Origin: Conus ventricosus
Lineage: Eukaryota > Mollusca > Gastropoda > Neogastropoda > Conidae
Length of the DNA: 64,000 bases
Direction: 5' to 3'
Assembly (NCBI GenBank): GCA_018398815.1
Contig: CM031628.1
Span: forward strand, 15,013,414-15,077,413
The notes under the pieces are model-generated. The model made no database searches. It saw only the letters and a program-made list of their open reading frames with translations, and was not told where the DNA came from. Each line of letters opens with the position of its first letter. Position 1 is the stretch's first letter. Positions 32,101 through 44,559 of the stretch are shown piece by piece. Made by a program: the position numbers and the translations under genes.

Positions 32101-32640
32101 CAGAGAATGGTCACTTTTATATCAATATAATATTTCAGCATTCTTTATGAGTGTGACCAGAGAGTCTGATACTAGAAAAAAATCTAAACGGCTCTGTTGA
32201 AAAGGGGTTTGTATTCTCCAGCTGTATCTTCATACTTTGGGATTCAATTCTCTCCAAATATCAATAAGGTCTAGTTCTGTCATCATGTTTATAACCACTT
32301 CTTGTGCATTAGGATTATTTATATTCTTATAATTATGATAAACTAAGTTTGGATTAAGCACTAAATTCCGTTCTCCAGCAATTATTATATCAGAAATTTT
32401 AAGGTTTTCTATTTTTGTTTGTAAGGCTGTGGGAAAGATGGGTCATCTTTATTAGGTCCATATGTATTAACCAATGCAATATCTCTACCCATTGTGCTCA
32501 GTACCAAAATGCTATAATTTCTTTTCTTATCTCTTATTGACTTCTTAATCTTAAATTCAAATTCATTATTAGATAGAATAGCCACTCCCTGTGATCTAGT
32601 AGTATTACTGCAAGTATGCATTCTAGCCCCATTTGGATCT
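29127..32640 (-). pseudogene. L1-like LINE, interrupted and decayed
   Basis: Reads minus from about 32640. An endonuclease piece lies at 32621-32409 ('SQGVAILSNNEFEFKIKKS', 'ALVNTYGPNKDDPSF'). The linker is at 32141-31764 ('FWKFNSSRLKDIFYMELI') and 31693-31424 ('LRSRAKWALKGEKINKHFCS'). The reverse transcriptase at 30768-30331 has 'SVDFEKAFDSVN', 'GCRQGDPLSPYLFILCAEI' and 'QFADDTSYT' (an F-A-D-D box). A C-terminal Cys/His finger region is at 29360-29127 ('SNKCNFCDEE'). Order and motifs fit the L1/Tx1 clade. A 310-bp palindromic insertion at 30777-31086 splits the reverse transcriptase. Several other stops make it inactive. Confidence 0.85.
30762..31101. mobile_element. Palindromic insertion with 15-bp target duplication
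   Basis: GATCCTCATTGATTA occurs at 30762-30776 and again at 31087-31101. The 310 bp between them are mostly one large inverted repeat: arms of about 130 bp (about 30779-30910 and 30919-31045) around the spacer TTAGCTTT. Each arm equals the Penelope-type repeat at 27905-28025 and contains the same hammerhead-like core. The right arm is followed by about 40 unique bases. A 15-bp duplication is typical of target-primed reverse transcription. Confidence 0.85.
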
Positions 32641-32879
32641 AATCTGACGTTCTAATTTGTGATTAAAATGTGTGTGTATTTAGATGTTTAAGTAGAAAGG
32701 AATGGTTGGAGTATCATTGTAGGTTTCACTGCATGCTAAAGTTAAGATAAAATAATAACGTTATGCCCCAAGTTTGAAAAAAGGAATGCGTCTATGTGGA
32801 TGCCTTTGAGCGAGAGCTATGTTGGTTTATTCTGTTATTGACTGCTTGGGTACAGTTGGTATATGAACAGTGTTTAAAC

Positions 32880-33323
<444 letters not shown>

Positions 33324-33479
33324 CATCCATAATCAAATAATCTAATATATGGACAGTAGGGTAGACACCCTATATGCATAGATAGCACAATAAGGGCGAT
33401 AAGGTATTGGTTTGAAATTATATAAATGGAACCAAACAGATTCCGCAAACAAGCATATGAAAGAGAAAAGATCGAAATA

Positions 33480-34031
33480 AACAAAACTCAAAATTGGGCA
33501 TTAGAATTAAAACACTGTTTAGACATAATTATATGGCTTTTCAGAAGTATGGCTAAATGAAGGGGTAGGAGATGAGAACAGATTTATTTCAGTATTAAAA
33601 CAAAGAATGATAGACTGTCATAAGCAGAACTGGCATGATAAAATAGAAAATAGCGAACCTTTTAATACCTACCGCTGTTTCAAATCCGTACGCCATACTG
33701 AAAAATATTTTTACGACATCACGATAGCGAAATTTAGAAAAGCACTAACCAGACTACGTTTGGGGTAAACGAATTACACATAAACAAAAAGTTCACAGAC
33801 AAGGATGCAATTTCAACATGTCCTTTTTGTCCAACAGAAGAAACTGAATTACACTTTTTCAAGATATGCCCATGTTATAGACAATTAAGGGAGAAATATA
33901 TTTATAAGCATTATAGAAATAAGGATACAATTACACTAAGAAACCTATTACAAAATGAAAATATGGAAATGACATGTGACCTAGCAATGTATACTTTTTA
34001 TGCATTAAAATACAGAGAAACACAAATATAA
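33480..34031 (+). pseudogene. LINE C-terminal fragment
   Basis: A plus-strand frame, with one break near 33766, reads 'IENSEPFNTYRCFKSVRHTE', 'AKFRKALTRLRLG', then 'VNELHINKKFTDKDAI' and the Cys/His finger 'CPFCPTEETELHFFKICP'. It ends with TAA at about 34029. This is the C-terminal zinc-finger tail found after the reverse transcriptase in several non-LTR families. The upstream reverse transcriptase is missing (5' truncation). The clade is not determined. Confidence 0.7.
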
Positions 34032-34975
34032 GTCAAAGAAAAGAGACTTGGTTTTGCTTCTGTAGATTTATAGTTCAATTTAAACTGTTTGTGTATGTGA
34101 TGTATGATTATGTGAATGTTTATGTATAAAATATATGAAGATGTGAATCTATCTGCATAACATATGAACATGGATGTATGGTGATAACATAATATAGAGA
34201 AGGTTGAATCATGGATTTAACTCTGAATGTGTTTTACAGTATGGAAAGTAATAAGAATACCTGAATGAGTATGAAATTGTGATTGGTGTGACGATATGAA
34301 CAGATTTATGAAAGAGATGTCATATCATGAACACAAATAAGATTATGCAATTGTATACTCAGATGTGAAGCATGACAAGGACTATGTACATATGCATGAT
34401 GAAAAGATAACTATATAAAAGTGAATACAAGGTTGTAATGTGAGGGAATGTGAATGTAATATAATATGAAGGAATGGAATTATGGAAATGAATATATGTC
34501 TAGAGGAAAATATGTGTAAGGAATGAATATGAATGGAAATGTATAATTATGAATGGAGATGAGGAGAATGAGGCTATTATAAATGGATGATGGAGTAGGA
34601 ATACTTATAAGAACATGAACAAGATTGTAAAATGTGCAGGTGTGCATGTAATGTGTGTATAGGTGTGTGTATGTGTTAGTATATATATATGTATATGTGT
34701 GTGTATGTGTATACATGTATACATGTATATATGTGTGTGTATGTGATATGCATGTGTATATGCATATGCATATGTGTGTATATATATGTATATGTGGGTG
34801 TGTAGGTATGTGTGTATATTTGTATGTATGTATGTAGCCCTGATGTGGCCCTTTGCGGTCGGCTGGGCTATAAGCAACATTATCTTATCTATGTATTATG
34901 TATGTATGTATGTATGTATGTATGTATGTATGTATGTATGTATGTATATAAATGAAAAACAAAAGAAATGAAAAG
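34032..34975 (+). repeat. LINE 3' untranslated tail with GTAT microsatellites
   Basis: AT-rich sequence continuing from the LINE fragment, with (GTATAT)n at 34640-34830, the short conserved block GATGTGGCCCTTTGCGGTCG with GGCTGGGCTATAAGCAAC, then (TATG)n at 34890-34948. A simple-repeat 3' end after this kind of block is common for molluscan LINEs. Confidence 0.6.
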
Positions 34976-35964
34976 GAGAAGAAATAAGAAAAGTATGAGG
35001 ATGTGATTGACTGAGATGGACTGAGCCTGATTGGATCAAGAAGTGTAGTAGAATTGAATGTATAACTAATAATATGTAATTATGCAAAGCATAGACAGTC
35101 AAGGTAACTAAGAAGGAATACGTGTAATTATAATCTGAATGGATATAAATCAAAAATTACATGACCAAATAAATGAGCAGGAAGGGGGGGGGGGGGGGGG
35201 GGGTCATGGAGGAAACACAATAAGGGAACGAACGTGGCCACCATGGTGTATGAATGGTTTAAGTTAATGAGTATGGAAAATGTGCATATAATAGAAAAGC
35301 AAGGGTATAAGGAAACATGTACAGAAGAGGAAGGTTAAATACGTAACGAAATCTGTATATACATACACATGTAAAACTACGAAATGAACACAAAAGAAAA
35401 CATAGTTCAGCTAACAGCAAGTCAACACGCAAGTCAGCACGAGTCGCGCGAGTCGCCAGGCACACACAGCGCCAGTCTCGCTCTGTCCGTCTCTCTCGCC
35501 CGTTCTTTCCCTCTCGCTCTCTGTTTAGAGAGGGGAGGGGGGGGGGAGTGGAGCGTGAGGCGGTTGGGGCAAAGGTGGGAGGCGATGGGAGTGAGGGTGG
35601 GAGAGAGAGTAGATGTAGAAATGAGAATTGCCTGTTGAATCTTGGCTGGATCGTCTGCTATGAAATGGCTGCCCGTAGATCATATTATAACATATAAGAG
35701 TATGGTTTTTGAACTCGAATGATGATAGCTATTATATGCATTTTGATTATTTTCTGAGGTGTTTTGAATGGTTAAAGTTTGAATTCTATGGATCCGACTA
35801 TCAAGAGACTCCTCGGTCAACAGGCAATCTAGACACTTGTGTACGAGTCAAGTGTCAACAAGTCTCACGGGGCAGAGTCACAGGCTGAAAAGAAATTGGG
35901 AAAACCACAATTAAAGTGAAAATAACTAAAGGAATGTACTAACCTGACACATGGAAAGCGACAA
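34976..35964. other. Intergenic sequence, poly-G and GA/GT-rich parts
   Basis: A G run of about 25 at 35178-35202 and GA-rich sequence at 35520-35620. No gene or known element seen. Confidence 0.5.
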
Positions 35965-36290
35965 GGTTATAGTAATCTCGGTTGGTAGAGCGCCGGACTC
36001 GTGATCCTGGGGTTGCGGGTTCGAATTTCGGTATAGGGGGATTTTTCCCTCGGAGTTAACATTGGTTCTGACTCCATCCCCCATATAGTCGTTCGGATGG
36101 GACTATAAACCGAGGTCTAGTCTGTGTCACATGCACTAAAGATCATACACGGACTCTAAAGATCCCGATGCTCATGTCCTAAGACGGGTGAGTACCGGCT
36201 ACACGAAAATACACAATGCATGCAACCTGTGTGCCATAATAGTCTACTTGAAGACTGCGAGCACGGGGCAGGTTAAACATCCCCACCTGG
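35965..36290 (+). mobile_element. tRNA-derived SINE
   Basis: Internal RNA polymerase III promoter: an A box in CTCGGTTGGTAGAGCGCC (about 35977-35994) and a B box GGGTTCGAATTTC (about 36017-36029). The following body has AGTCGTTCGGATGGGACTAT, AAACCGAGGTCTAG and GCACTAAAGATC, a conserved block I know from molluscan SINEs. There is no acceptor stem, so it is not a tRNA gene. Confidence 0.75.
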
Positions 36291-37320
36291 AAAAGAAAAA
36301 AGAAAGAAGCTTTTGTTATTCGGGGGTTTTCCTTTGCAGGGCGATAGGCTTATTTTGCGCATGCGTAAATGATGTAAACAAAAGATGCTTAAAATAGTAC
36401 GTTTTTCCGGAGAATTGTACGACGCGGGAATCTTCTTCTTCTTCTTCTTCCTAAAATACTGGTTCACTCAAAAACGAGTAGGTCACCAGCGCGCATGTTA
36501 AAAAGTAAAATAAAATAACATAAAACAGTGCGACTCAGACTGTTGGCCCCTGGAGCAAATTTGGCAACAAGGGGTTGCACTCGATATTCAAGAAGTTAAA
36601 AGCAATGGCCAAATTCAGGCCCAGGTAATAGTAAAATATCTGGGAAGTAAAAATAGAAAATCGTCAATATGCAGATCTCAAAACTGTCGAATGAAAGGTC
36701 TTCGCTGTGTATGTGAACGAGAATGTGATGAGGGGATTGAGATAGGAGGCATGTGTTTTGTGTGCTAGTGTCGACAGCATTAGTGTTATGAGTTTTGAGA
36801 ATGATGGTGTTTATACTTACATCGCGTTCGTGGGGAAGAATGTATTAAGAAGTATTGATGCATAATTAAGATAGAATTATGCATGTACATACTATCATGG
36901 AAGAATGCTTGGTTGCAGTCATGGTAAATTTTGTTCTAATTACATGTATATAAAATTGATTTACCTCTTGTTGTGTACCTATGTGAATAGGCTGATGGCC
37001 TCACATTAAAGTCACGAGTCACGAGTCACAATTCTCTTCTCCCATCCCCTCTCACTCGTCACATTTCAAACTCATTTCAAGTACTCCCTGCCCCATCCCC
37101 AGCTCCATTCTTTATTTTGCCATGACCATTTTGCTAGTTAATGTATAGAACTATTTTCCACCTGTCAGTCTTTTGGTCTGGACAAGAATTGTAGACTATT
37201 TTTTTTCTAAAGAAAAAAGAAAAAGAAAACAACGTGGGCGTGGCATCAACTAAACCATCCCGCGCCAGTTCGGTGAATCAGCTTGTTGTTATCGTCGTTG
37301 TTGTTTAACATCCACAACAG
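36291..37320. other. Upstream of the receptor exon, no gene seen
   Basis: AT-rich, with short TTC repeats at 36431-36450 and a twice-repeated TCACGAG at 37011-37027. Similarity to contig 3 (reversed) begins at about 37030, so upstream of this the two contigs differ. Confidence 0.5.
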
Positions 37321-38764
37321 GTATAACACATGCATTCGCTGGCAGTGTTTCAGTGACATAGCATGGTGCAAAGTGTACGGTCAAGAATGCAAGAACTCCA
37401 TGGATAACGTTGGCTGCCACACTAACATGTTCCCTACCTTGCACGGCTATTCTCCCACTTTCGCACTCCGGTACGGTTACAGATCGTCTGATTTGATTAT
37501 CAGATATAGAAACGACCCGCTGGTTTCCTTGAAACTAGCTCAATATGAGCCAGGGAGTTCATCACCACCAAAAACCCATTTTGAATGTCCATCGGTGCCC
37601 TACCTTTTACCAGTCTTTTTGAGATGTAACGGCGTCTATGACTGTCCTTACAAAGACGACGAGACAGACTGTGAGACCTACACGTGTCCTGGGGACTTTC
37701 GTTGTCGTCAGTCCCAGGTATGCCTGCATCCAAATCACGTTTGTGACTGGTTAAACCATTGTCCTCAGCATGATGATGAATTGTTCTGCTCCATGACTTG
37801 TCCTGACCAGTGCTCCTGTCAGGGATTGACTTTTGTGTGTGACGATGTGTTTCCTGTTGGATATTACCCTGATGTTCGTTATTTAGATGCCTCTGACTCG
37901 GGAATGAAAGCAGAAAGTCTGTTCAAAAACAAAATGTTGATATACCTGAACCTGACAAACTGTATTCTGTCTGAACTGCTCCTCCCAGATCTTCCCAACA
38001 TCAAAATTCTGGACGTCAGCCATAACCAGCTAAGAGCTGTTTCTTTAGATATTCTAGGAAACCTCAGCAACCTGAATCACTTGGTCCTTGCACACAATCC
38101 ATTGGTAGCTCTCTTCCCAAACCAGTCATCTGAGGCTAGGACTTTGCCAGCTCTCATTAGCCTGGACCTCAGCTCTGTAGACATGGAGTACCTGGACCTC
38201 CACAGACTGAGGTCCTTCTCTGGACTCACCAGTCTTAACCTGTCCAGCAGCAGTGCAAATGGCGTGATTAGAGGGGAGCTGGTCCATCCTTATCTCAGAA
38301 AGCTGGACCTCCGGGGTACTGACATATCAACATTTTCTCATACCTTGCTGAAGAACCTGACCAGCCTCCAGGTGCTGTATGCTGACAATTTCAAGCTGTG
38401 TTGTAGCCAGGCCTTACCTGACAACTTCAACACGAAGAACTGTCGAGCACCTTCAGCAGTATTTTCCACCTGTGAACATCTTTTGGGAGAACAGCACAGC
38501 GGACATTGGTTTATCTTCTCGCGCCGTTCATCTGGCTAGGAAACGGTTTTGTCTTGGTGCTGGTCGCTCGAGAACAAAAGGACAGAGAACGTACTGGGAC
38601 ATTTGTTTCTCACCTATGTGTGCTAAATTGGTCCTGGGGGTGTACCTTTGTGTGCTGTCTGTGGCTGACTACGTGTACCGAGGTTCTTACCTGTGGATGG
38701 ACACGGCCTGGAAATCAAGCAATGTATGCAAGATGTCTGCATTCCTCTTTCCCTTTCCTGCCAG
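37321..38764 (+). CDS. GRL101-type receptor exon 1, contig 2 copy
   Basis: A gastropod-type LDLa/LRR G-protein coupled receptor; such receptors sit in the plasma membrane and the ligand is unknown. The exon follows a CAG at 37318-37320. Order: a Cys-containing N-terminal region; LDLa modules ('RCNGVYDCPYKDDETDC' and 'CRQSQVCLHPNHVCDW' to 'HDDELFC'); a Cys cluster 'CPDQCSCQGLTFVC'; about six leucine-rich repeats ('LPNIKILDVSHNQLRAVS', 'LSNLNHLVLAHNPLVAL', and so on); and the Cys-rich cap 'KLCCSQALPDNFNTKNC'. Next come TM1 and TM2 ('VYLCVLSVADYVYRGSYLW'). It ends CAG|GTAAAT at 38764. A frame break near 38505 separates the leucine-rich part from TM1; contig 3 is open there, so it is probably a consensus error. 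Confidence 0.85.
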
Positions 38765-38992
38765 GTAAATATAAACACACCCGTTACACGACCAGTTAAC
38801 GACCTATGTAACGGACCATTTATGTCTAAATAAACCAAAATGTCTTTTAAACATGCCAGGCTATTAGCATTGATCCTGGTCTGATCAGATCTAATCGCCA
38901 GTACCTCGCACGCATGGAGACAAGACATAAGTTTTTCCTTGCGCTGTGATGGTCATAACCACGACAAGAAAACCTCTTGTATTGATATTGTC
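38765..38992. other. Start of the receptor intron
   Basis: From the splice donor to the TTAA of the piggyBac remnant. No feature besides the donor. Matches 55505-55731 reversed. Confidence 0.6.
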
Positions 38993-39501
38993 TTAACCCA
39001 TCAATGCCTCATTTTTTTTCTTTTTGACAAAAATAGTGAACATGTGTTAGATTTAGTGTAGTGTAAAGTTTATCAACTGTATTTTTGGTAAATATGTATT
39101 TGTGCTGATGCTGTTGTGGGTGATAGTACTGTCCAAAAAATGGGACGCTAGTCACGAGAGGGTAGGGATTATTCATACATTTAACAATAATCTCCACTTC
39201 ACGTCATGGCTGGTTTTTATTGGTTTTTATGATTCGGTGACAATGAACCGTAGAGGAAAACACATAGTGCTGGAAAAATAATGCAAAATGGGAAACAGGA
39301 TCACACAAAGTAACAATTGGTACCAAACGTGTATCTAAAAACACGTCCCTTGCTATTTGTAATAGAAAAATGGAAGGTGACAGGATAAAATGGTGGAGAA
39401 AAATCATAAAAAAACAACCACCAAAAAACCCAGTCTTTCCATTTAGCAAATGCTGGTTGTCAATACTGGTTAGTTTGGTCCTTCTGTCCTGAACTCTGCA
39501 G

Positions 39502-40200
39502 TCACTGAGTGTGGAAAACAGCAAAGCATTTGTCATACAGTCCCACTCTACACTTTTGATATCTCCTTTTGGTTTTCATGCCACAAGCAGCACAGCGAAG
39601 CTGGGTAGGCCAAGGCACCACAAGATGGTTGATTCCATCAAATCGGACAGCAGTGGGCACTCTCTTGTCAAGGGCGGGGCTTTTCCCTTGGCACTTGGGC
39701 ATTCAGCTCCCTTGGTCCGTGGTGCACAGGTCAGGTAGGTCCAGGCAACAAAGTGACGCACTGCCAGCAAATCAAGAGGCTTTTCCTGGCTGCTGGGTGT
39801 TTGTGAAGGTGCCAAGCCTGGTGCACGCTCACATCAAGGCAGTATGCAAAAATGGACCACCACCACTTTTTGGAGCTGATGGCTCTTCGGTACTGACCAA
39901 CATTTGGATCCATACGGCCAACGCCTCCCATGGTCTGATGATAGTGCTTGATGATGTGAGGCTGAGGTATCTCAGTCTCTAGGAGGCCTTCATTTCAACT
40001 GGCTTGTTTTGAAAGTTTCCTCTCCTTTTGAGCGTGCATACTCTTCTGACATGTCAGCTATCATCTGGATGACTTCACCATCTAAAACGACTTCAAAGAG
40101 CTCCACGGGTGTGGATGGAAATCCAGCTCGGGAACATCCCATTTGAACCTGTCCTTCTGCCTTTGGCTGAGGTTACTGCATCTGCACTCTCTGATCTTTT
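39502..40200 (-). pseudogene. piggyBac transposase, C-terminal part, contig 2
   Basis: Minus strand. 'VELFEVVFDGEVI' lies near 40110-40070, then directly 'GGVGRMDPNVGQYRR' and 'KKWWWSIFAYCLDVSVHQAW' (39931-39830), and the Cys-rich tail 'CAACGMKTKRRYQKCRVGLY' (39610-39545). In active piggyBac transposases several hundred residues with the catalytic aspartates lie between the first two blocks. Here they are absent, and the conserved 'GGVD' Asp reads as Gly. It is thus an internally deleted, inactive derivative. Confidence 0.75.
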
Positions 40201-40203
40201 GTA

Positions 40204-41732
40204 TACCGAACAGTAAAAGAAACGCGAAAATTTGACTTTGACTGTATTTTATTCATAATGTAGAATGTAATTAAATCAACAGTTTTCAACAAAAAGAAAT
40301 GAAAAGTGGCACAAAAGTTCTGTGGTGACATGTCGTGAAAACAGAAAGTTCATTTTGACAGTGCGCGTTTTGTGACGAATTTGACAATCAATATGGCGTA
40401 TGTCCCCCATTGGCAGCAATAACAGCCTGGCATCTGTGGTGCATGGAGCGCACCAATCGGTTGATGGAAGCCATAGGAACGTTGGCCCAGGCCTGCTGGA
40501 TGGCCTGCTGCAGTTCTGCGGCGGTGGTGGGTCTTGGGCGGATCGTGTTCAGCTCCCTTTGCAACATGTCCCAAAAGTGTTCAATGGGGTTCATATCCGG
40601 GCTCAACGCGGGCCAGGCCATGACAGGGATCCCTGACTGCTGCAGGAAGTCCTGTGTAGCCCTGGCAGAGTGTGGACGGGCATTGTCCTGCTGGAATTCG
40701 AAGTTTGCATGCCCGTGGAAAAAGGGCACCACATGGGGACGCAGCACCTGATCGATGTATCGCTGCGCTGTGATGCCCCCACCACGGCCCGGGCCAGGCC
40801 TTGAAAGAAGACAGGGCCTAGCACCTGGTTACGTCCTATGGCGCCCCACAGGATCGTGCTAGGTCCGCCCCATGTGTTGTGCTCTTGGACCCAGCAGTCT
40901 GCATACCGTTCTCCATGTCTCCTCCACACTCGCGCACGCCCATCCAGGTGGTCAACACAGAAGCGGCTCTCATCACTGAACAACACACGCAGCCACTGTG
41001 CGTTAGTCCAGTTGACGTGGTTCTGTGCCCACTGAAGGCGCGCCTGTCTGTGGCGCACAGTAAGCATGGGGCCCCTGGCTGGCCGATGGTTCCGTAGCCC
41101 TCTGTTGGCCAGTCGGCGCCGGACTGTGTCGGCACTGATGGGTGCCTGGTGGCCCCCAATGACATTCCGGGCTGTTTCCGCGGCTGTCCTGAAGCGGTCC
41201 TGGACGTGGTGGCGGCAGATGTAGCGATCTTGCCTTGGAGTGGTCACGAGGGGTCTGCCGCTCCTGTGTCTATCAGCAGTGGTGCCCGTGGCCAGGAATC
41301 GGTGCTGCAGGCGGTAAACAGTGGCGATGTGACAGTTGAAGGTCATAGCCACAGCCTCGGGAATGTCTCCGGCCTCCAAACGTCCAACAGCCCTCTCGCG
41401 TTGTGCAGGTGTCAGTCTTGGCATTGTGTTGGCGTCCAAAACGCGATTGCTAAAACCTGATCAATCGTGTCATTTTTAGCCCCTGTCACTAGTGAACACT
41501 ACTGACTATTCAGATTTGCTGCAGCGCTTGCACGTACAGCCACAGGCCGCACGAAAAGCGCGGTCAGAAACACAAGCCTCACGCTGGAAGCAAGAGCGCT
41601 AACAACCAGAAAATTCCCATGGTCTTCCCTCAGCCATTAGTCGTCTTATACTCAGTGCAAAAAATAACTAAACTGGAAGAAATACCCATGAAACGAAACC
41701 AAACAAATTCGCGTTTCTTTTGCTGTTCGGTA
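40204..41732 (-). mobile_element. Complete Tc1 element
   Basis: 1,529 bp with terminal inverted repeats of about 25 bp (TACCGAACAGTAAAAGAAAC at 40204, inverted at 41732), flanked by TA on both sides (40202-40203 and 41733-41734). Contig 3 shows the empty site at 54293-54302, reading AATATACAAA with a single TA. The element is inserted in the piggyBac remnant. Confidence 0.95.
40388..41424 (-). CDS. Tc1 transposase (DD34E)
   Basis: Cut-and-paste transposase of about 345 residues, the normal length. The minus-strand ATG is at 41424 ('MPRLTPAQRERAVGRLEAGD'; the longer open frame upstream lacks an ATG). An N-terminal helix-turn-helix pair ('AVAMTFNCHIATVYRLQ', then 'ISADTVRRRLANRGL') binds the ends. 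The catalytic triad is 'LFSDESRF', 'QQDNARPHSA' and 'SPDMNPIEHFWDM'; the second D and the E are separated by 34 residues. A single frame break in a G-rich stretch near 40790 divides the protein. As the contig 1 copy differs there too, it may be a sequencing error, and the gene could be intact. It ends 'NGGHTPY' at 40391. Confidence 0.9.
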
Positions 41733-42131
41733 TATATTCATCTTTTTCTCTGAAAGTGCTTCGGTTATTGAAGACCCTTGCCTCTTTGCTGACGACCCTG
41801 CCTCTTGGCTGCGCATCCGAAAGGTGTTGAGCCACACGTTGAAGTACAAGGTCCCTCAGTGTTAGCCTTTCCAGGTACCTGTGCACAACAACATAGACAT
41901 AAAAAAAAATCAAATCAAATCTGAAGATGACACATATGAGCAATGAAAACATTACATGTCCATATGTACATGTATGCGCCACACATGCTAATCCTCTATG
42001 GGTTTTCTTCACTGGAAATCACGGCAGATCAATCTTTCAGTTCAGTATCTGGACTCTCACCCACCAGGATCCCAAATGAAGCCCTTATGAACTACCACCA
42101 TACTCTGACAACGCCCCCTTGCGGAGAGGAC

Positions 42132-42460
42132 CTATCTCATAAACCAGTCAGTTGGAAACCATTCATTGTTTTGGTAACTGATTTGTTTTCCAGTAATACT
42201 TACAGTTGGTGGCAAGCCCTCCTCTTCCTCATCATCTGCGAACGTAGGGCGCACTCCACCCCTTGTCACCACAGCTTGTGCCCTTGCCCTCAGCTGGCGA
42301 CGATTCAGGTTGTCGAGCATTCCTCCGCCGTTCTCATCCGCACTGTCCTCATTTATCACATCATCATTTGGCGGCGACTCTATGAATATACTCGCTGTTT
42401 CAAATGCCTGTTGGTCTTCTAGCATGCTTATTACTTCATGTATCGTAAAATTCCTGAAAT
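42132..42460 (-). pseudogene. piggyBac transposase N-terminal exon, contig 2
   Basis: An open minus-strand stretch: 'VISMLEDQQAFETASIFIES', 'DDVINEDSADENGGGMLDNL' and 'NRRQLRARAQAVV'. An acidic start followed by 'DSADE...DNLNRRQL' is the N-terminal signature of PGBD3-like piggyBac proteins. An AG before 'EFYDT' and a GT after 'EEGLPPT' (GTAAGTATT) suggest exon borders. The same exon is at 53570-53830 (plus) and 19505-19760 (plus). Confidence 0.7.
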
Positions 42461-42898
42461 AAACACAATAACTACATGAATCATTAAAAAAAAAAAAACC
42501 CACCCTACCCTCTCGTGCCTAGCGTCCCATTTTTGGAATGTATGCTTCAGCACATGGAAGACGTGATCTATGTTTTCAAGCAAACACTGAGAGATACAAA
42601 TTTAGATCATGAACCAAACAACATTTCTTTATTATTTGACATTATTAAAAAGTTACATGCGATATGAATTATGGGCTTACCTTTTGGAGGTTGACAGTTC
42701 GACGATTGTTCTCTTGAAAATTCTGATGCAAATGGCTACTGTCAGATGCTCCACGGGAAGTCATCCACCAAACGTGTGTCTAATTGGAGAGGTAGCCTTT
42801 CTTTGTTGATGGGAACACGCATAGGCTCACAAACAATAAGATTCACTTTTGAGAGGCTTACAAGTAAAGTGTCCCAAAAATGGGATGTTAGGCATTAA

Positions 42899-44559
42899 TT
42901 TTGGAAATGCTGACGGAATAATATCCAATAGTGGCTTCGTCAACCAGTAGTAATGCAACAAACCTGTTTGTATTCACTCGCTGCATGCTTAGGGTGGTAG
43001 ACAGTCCTAACAATGTCCGTGGCCATGCTGGTATCCGGAATCCGAAAACTGTCAGGGAGACCAAAGCAGTAGAGCAGAAGACTGTTGTTAGGTGTGTGTG
43101 ACCAGTCTGGTCTGGATGCCAAGGTGGTGGGGTGCCAGTATCCATCGTTTTACTATTCCACATTTGTTTCTTCTAATATGAACCTAACTTTCTAAATTAT
43201 TGACTTCAACAGCAGCCTAGACTTGCATCAAAGACTGCTGACATAGATCAGAAATATGGTGGTCAAGTATTCTATTGAAGGCGCCATAGTCCAGATGGAA
43301 GTCGCTGGAATCGCACATTGAGGCACTTGTTACGCTTGCAGCATCAGCTACGTTTGCAGCGCATTGCTCGTTTTGGGTAAATGAGTCAGATCTAGCTAAT
43401 AAAGGGCAGATGTGTACTGTGTTATTCTTAAATATGGATAGGTGTACTGATTTGCAGACTCCTCCCCCCCCCCCCCCCCCCCCCCCCCCCGTGTAGGTGA
43501 CTAGTAATTTCATTGGTGGAATAAAAACAACTCGGGGAGTTATTGGTGCAAATTGTTGTGATCTGTGTGTGTGCCAGTTATTCCATTGGTTGAACCAGTT
43601 TAACCCGGTTCTCTGTGTTTGAGAATGGATATAAGATGCTCGGAAAACCAGGAAATGCGTGACTCACTAAGGGAAAGTGAACTCATCCCGTCTCGCTGAG
43701 GCTCAAGAAAATACAGCGAGGAGAGAGGTTTGCTGTCGCCTCGAAGTCGGCGACGGTAGAGAATCGTCTCCTGGGTTAGGACTGTAGACAGCAAGACGTG
43801 TCGACCTGTTAAAACTACACAGGGAGCTGCCAGACAATGGTGGGGTGTTTGCAGCAAGAGAAGACCTGTGGGAGAGGCTCACAGGACCACTTTCCGTGGA
43901 GAGGGTGAAGTGCAGTGGAGTCTGGGAGACTTGGTTAGACGGTACAACTCAAGCTACGTTGCCAGTGTCCCCCAGCTGTGATTTGGCCAATCGGGGGACA
44001 CAACAGTGTGGCAGCTTCAGCGATCGTAGTCGCACAGTGATGAGAGAACTGACTGGTTAACCAAGGAATGCTTGCAAGTTATGAACGTATATTTGTTCCT
44101 AAGTTTATAAGTGTTGAACAATTAAGTAGTGGGGGAAAACAAGTGCAAGTTAACAATTCTTCCATCTTTATAGTAATGATATGGCAAAAATTTGAAATTA
44201 AAAAAACAACAACTTCAAAAATGAAGAAAATGGGAAAATGTATATTATCAATATGAAAACCTATCACTAGCTGCATGAGGGAACCATCGCAATCCCTCTC
44301 GAAGGCAGATCTATGTGTATTGCCTGCTCCTATGCCTTTCGACCACTGGACGAAAGTTTATAAGTGTGCAACCAGAATAGTGGAATGTTGTCTTTCCTGG
44401 TTAATTAAGAGAAACTGAAGAAAAGGGGATGCGATTATGAAATTATCTGTATGATATTTACATTTTTTTATATGATACAGATAAGTGTGTTGTGTAGTGA
44501 CGGGTGGGGGCTCGGAGTCAAGTTCACTAAAATTTGATTACTTTCTATGAAATGTTATT
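42899..44559. other. Receptor-intron sequence, contig 2
   Basis: Matches 17421-19064 reversed. It contains a C run at 43463-43490. No recognised gene. Confidence 0.6.

Larger units (their letters stand above)
38993..42898 (-). mobile_element. piggyBac remnant with nested Tc1, contig 2
   Basis: The right end is clear: TTAA at 38993-38996 followed by CCCATCAATGCCTC. The left end at TTAA 42895-42898 is tentative. A subterminal motif (GGGACGCTAGTCACGAGAGG) stands at 39143-39162 and its inverse at 42511-42530. Transposase pieces run on the minus strand. A Tc1 element of 1.5 kb is inserted at 40204-41732. Without it the remnant would be about 2.4 kb, equal to the contig 3 version. Confidence 0.7.

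Noticed and set aside
35977..36035. Possible tRNA gene
   Set aside because: A and B boxes are present, but the acceptor and D stems do not pair and a conserved SINE body follows.
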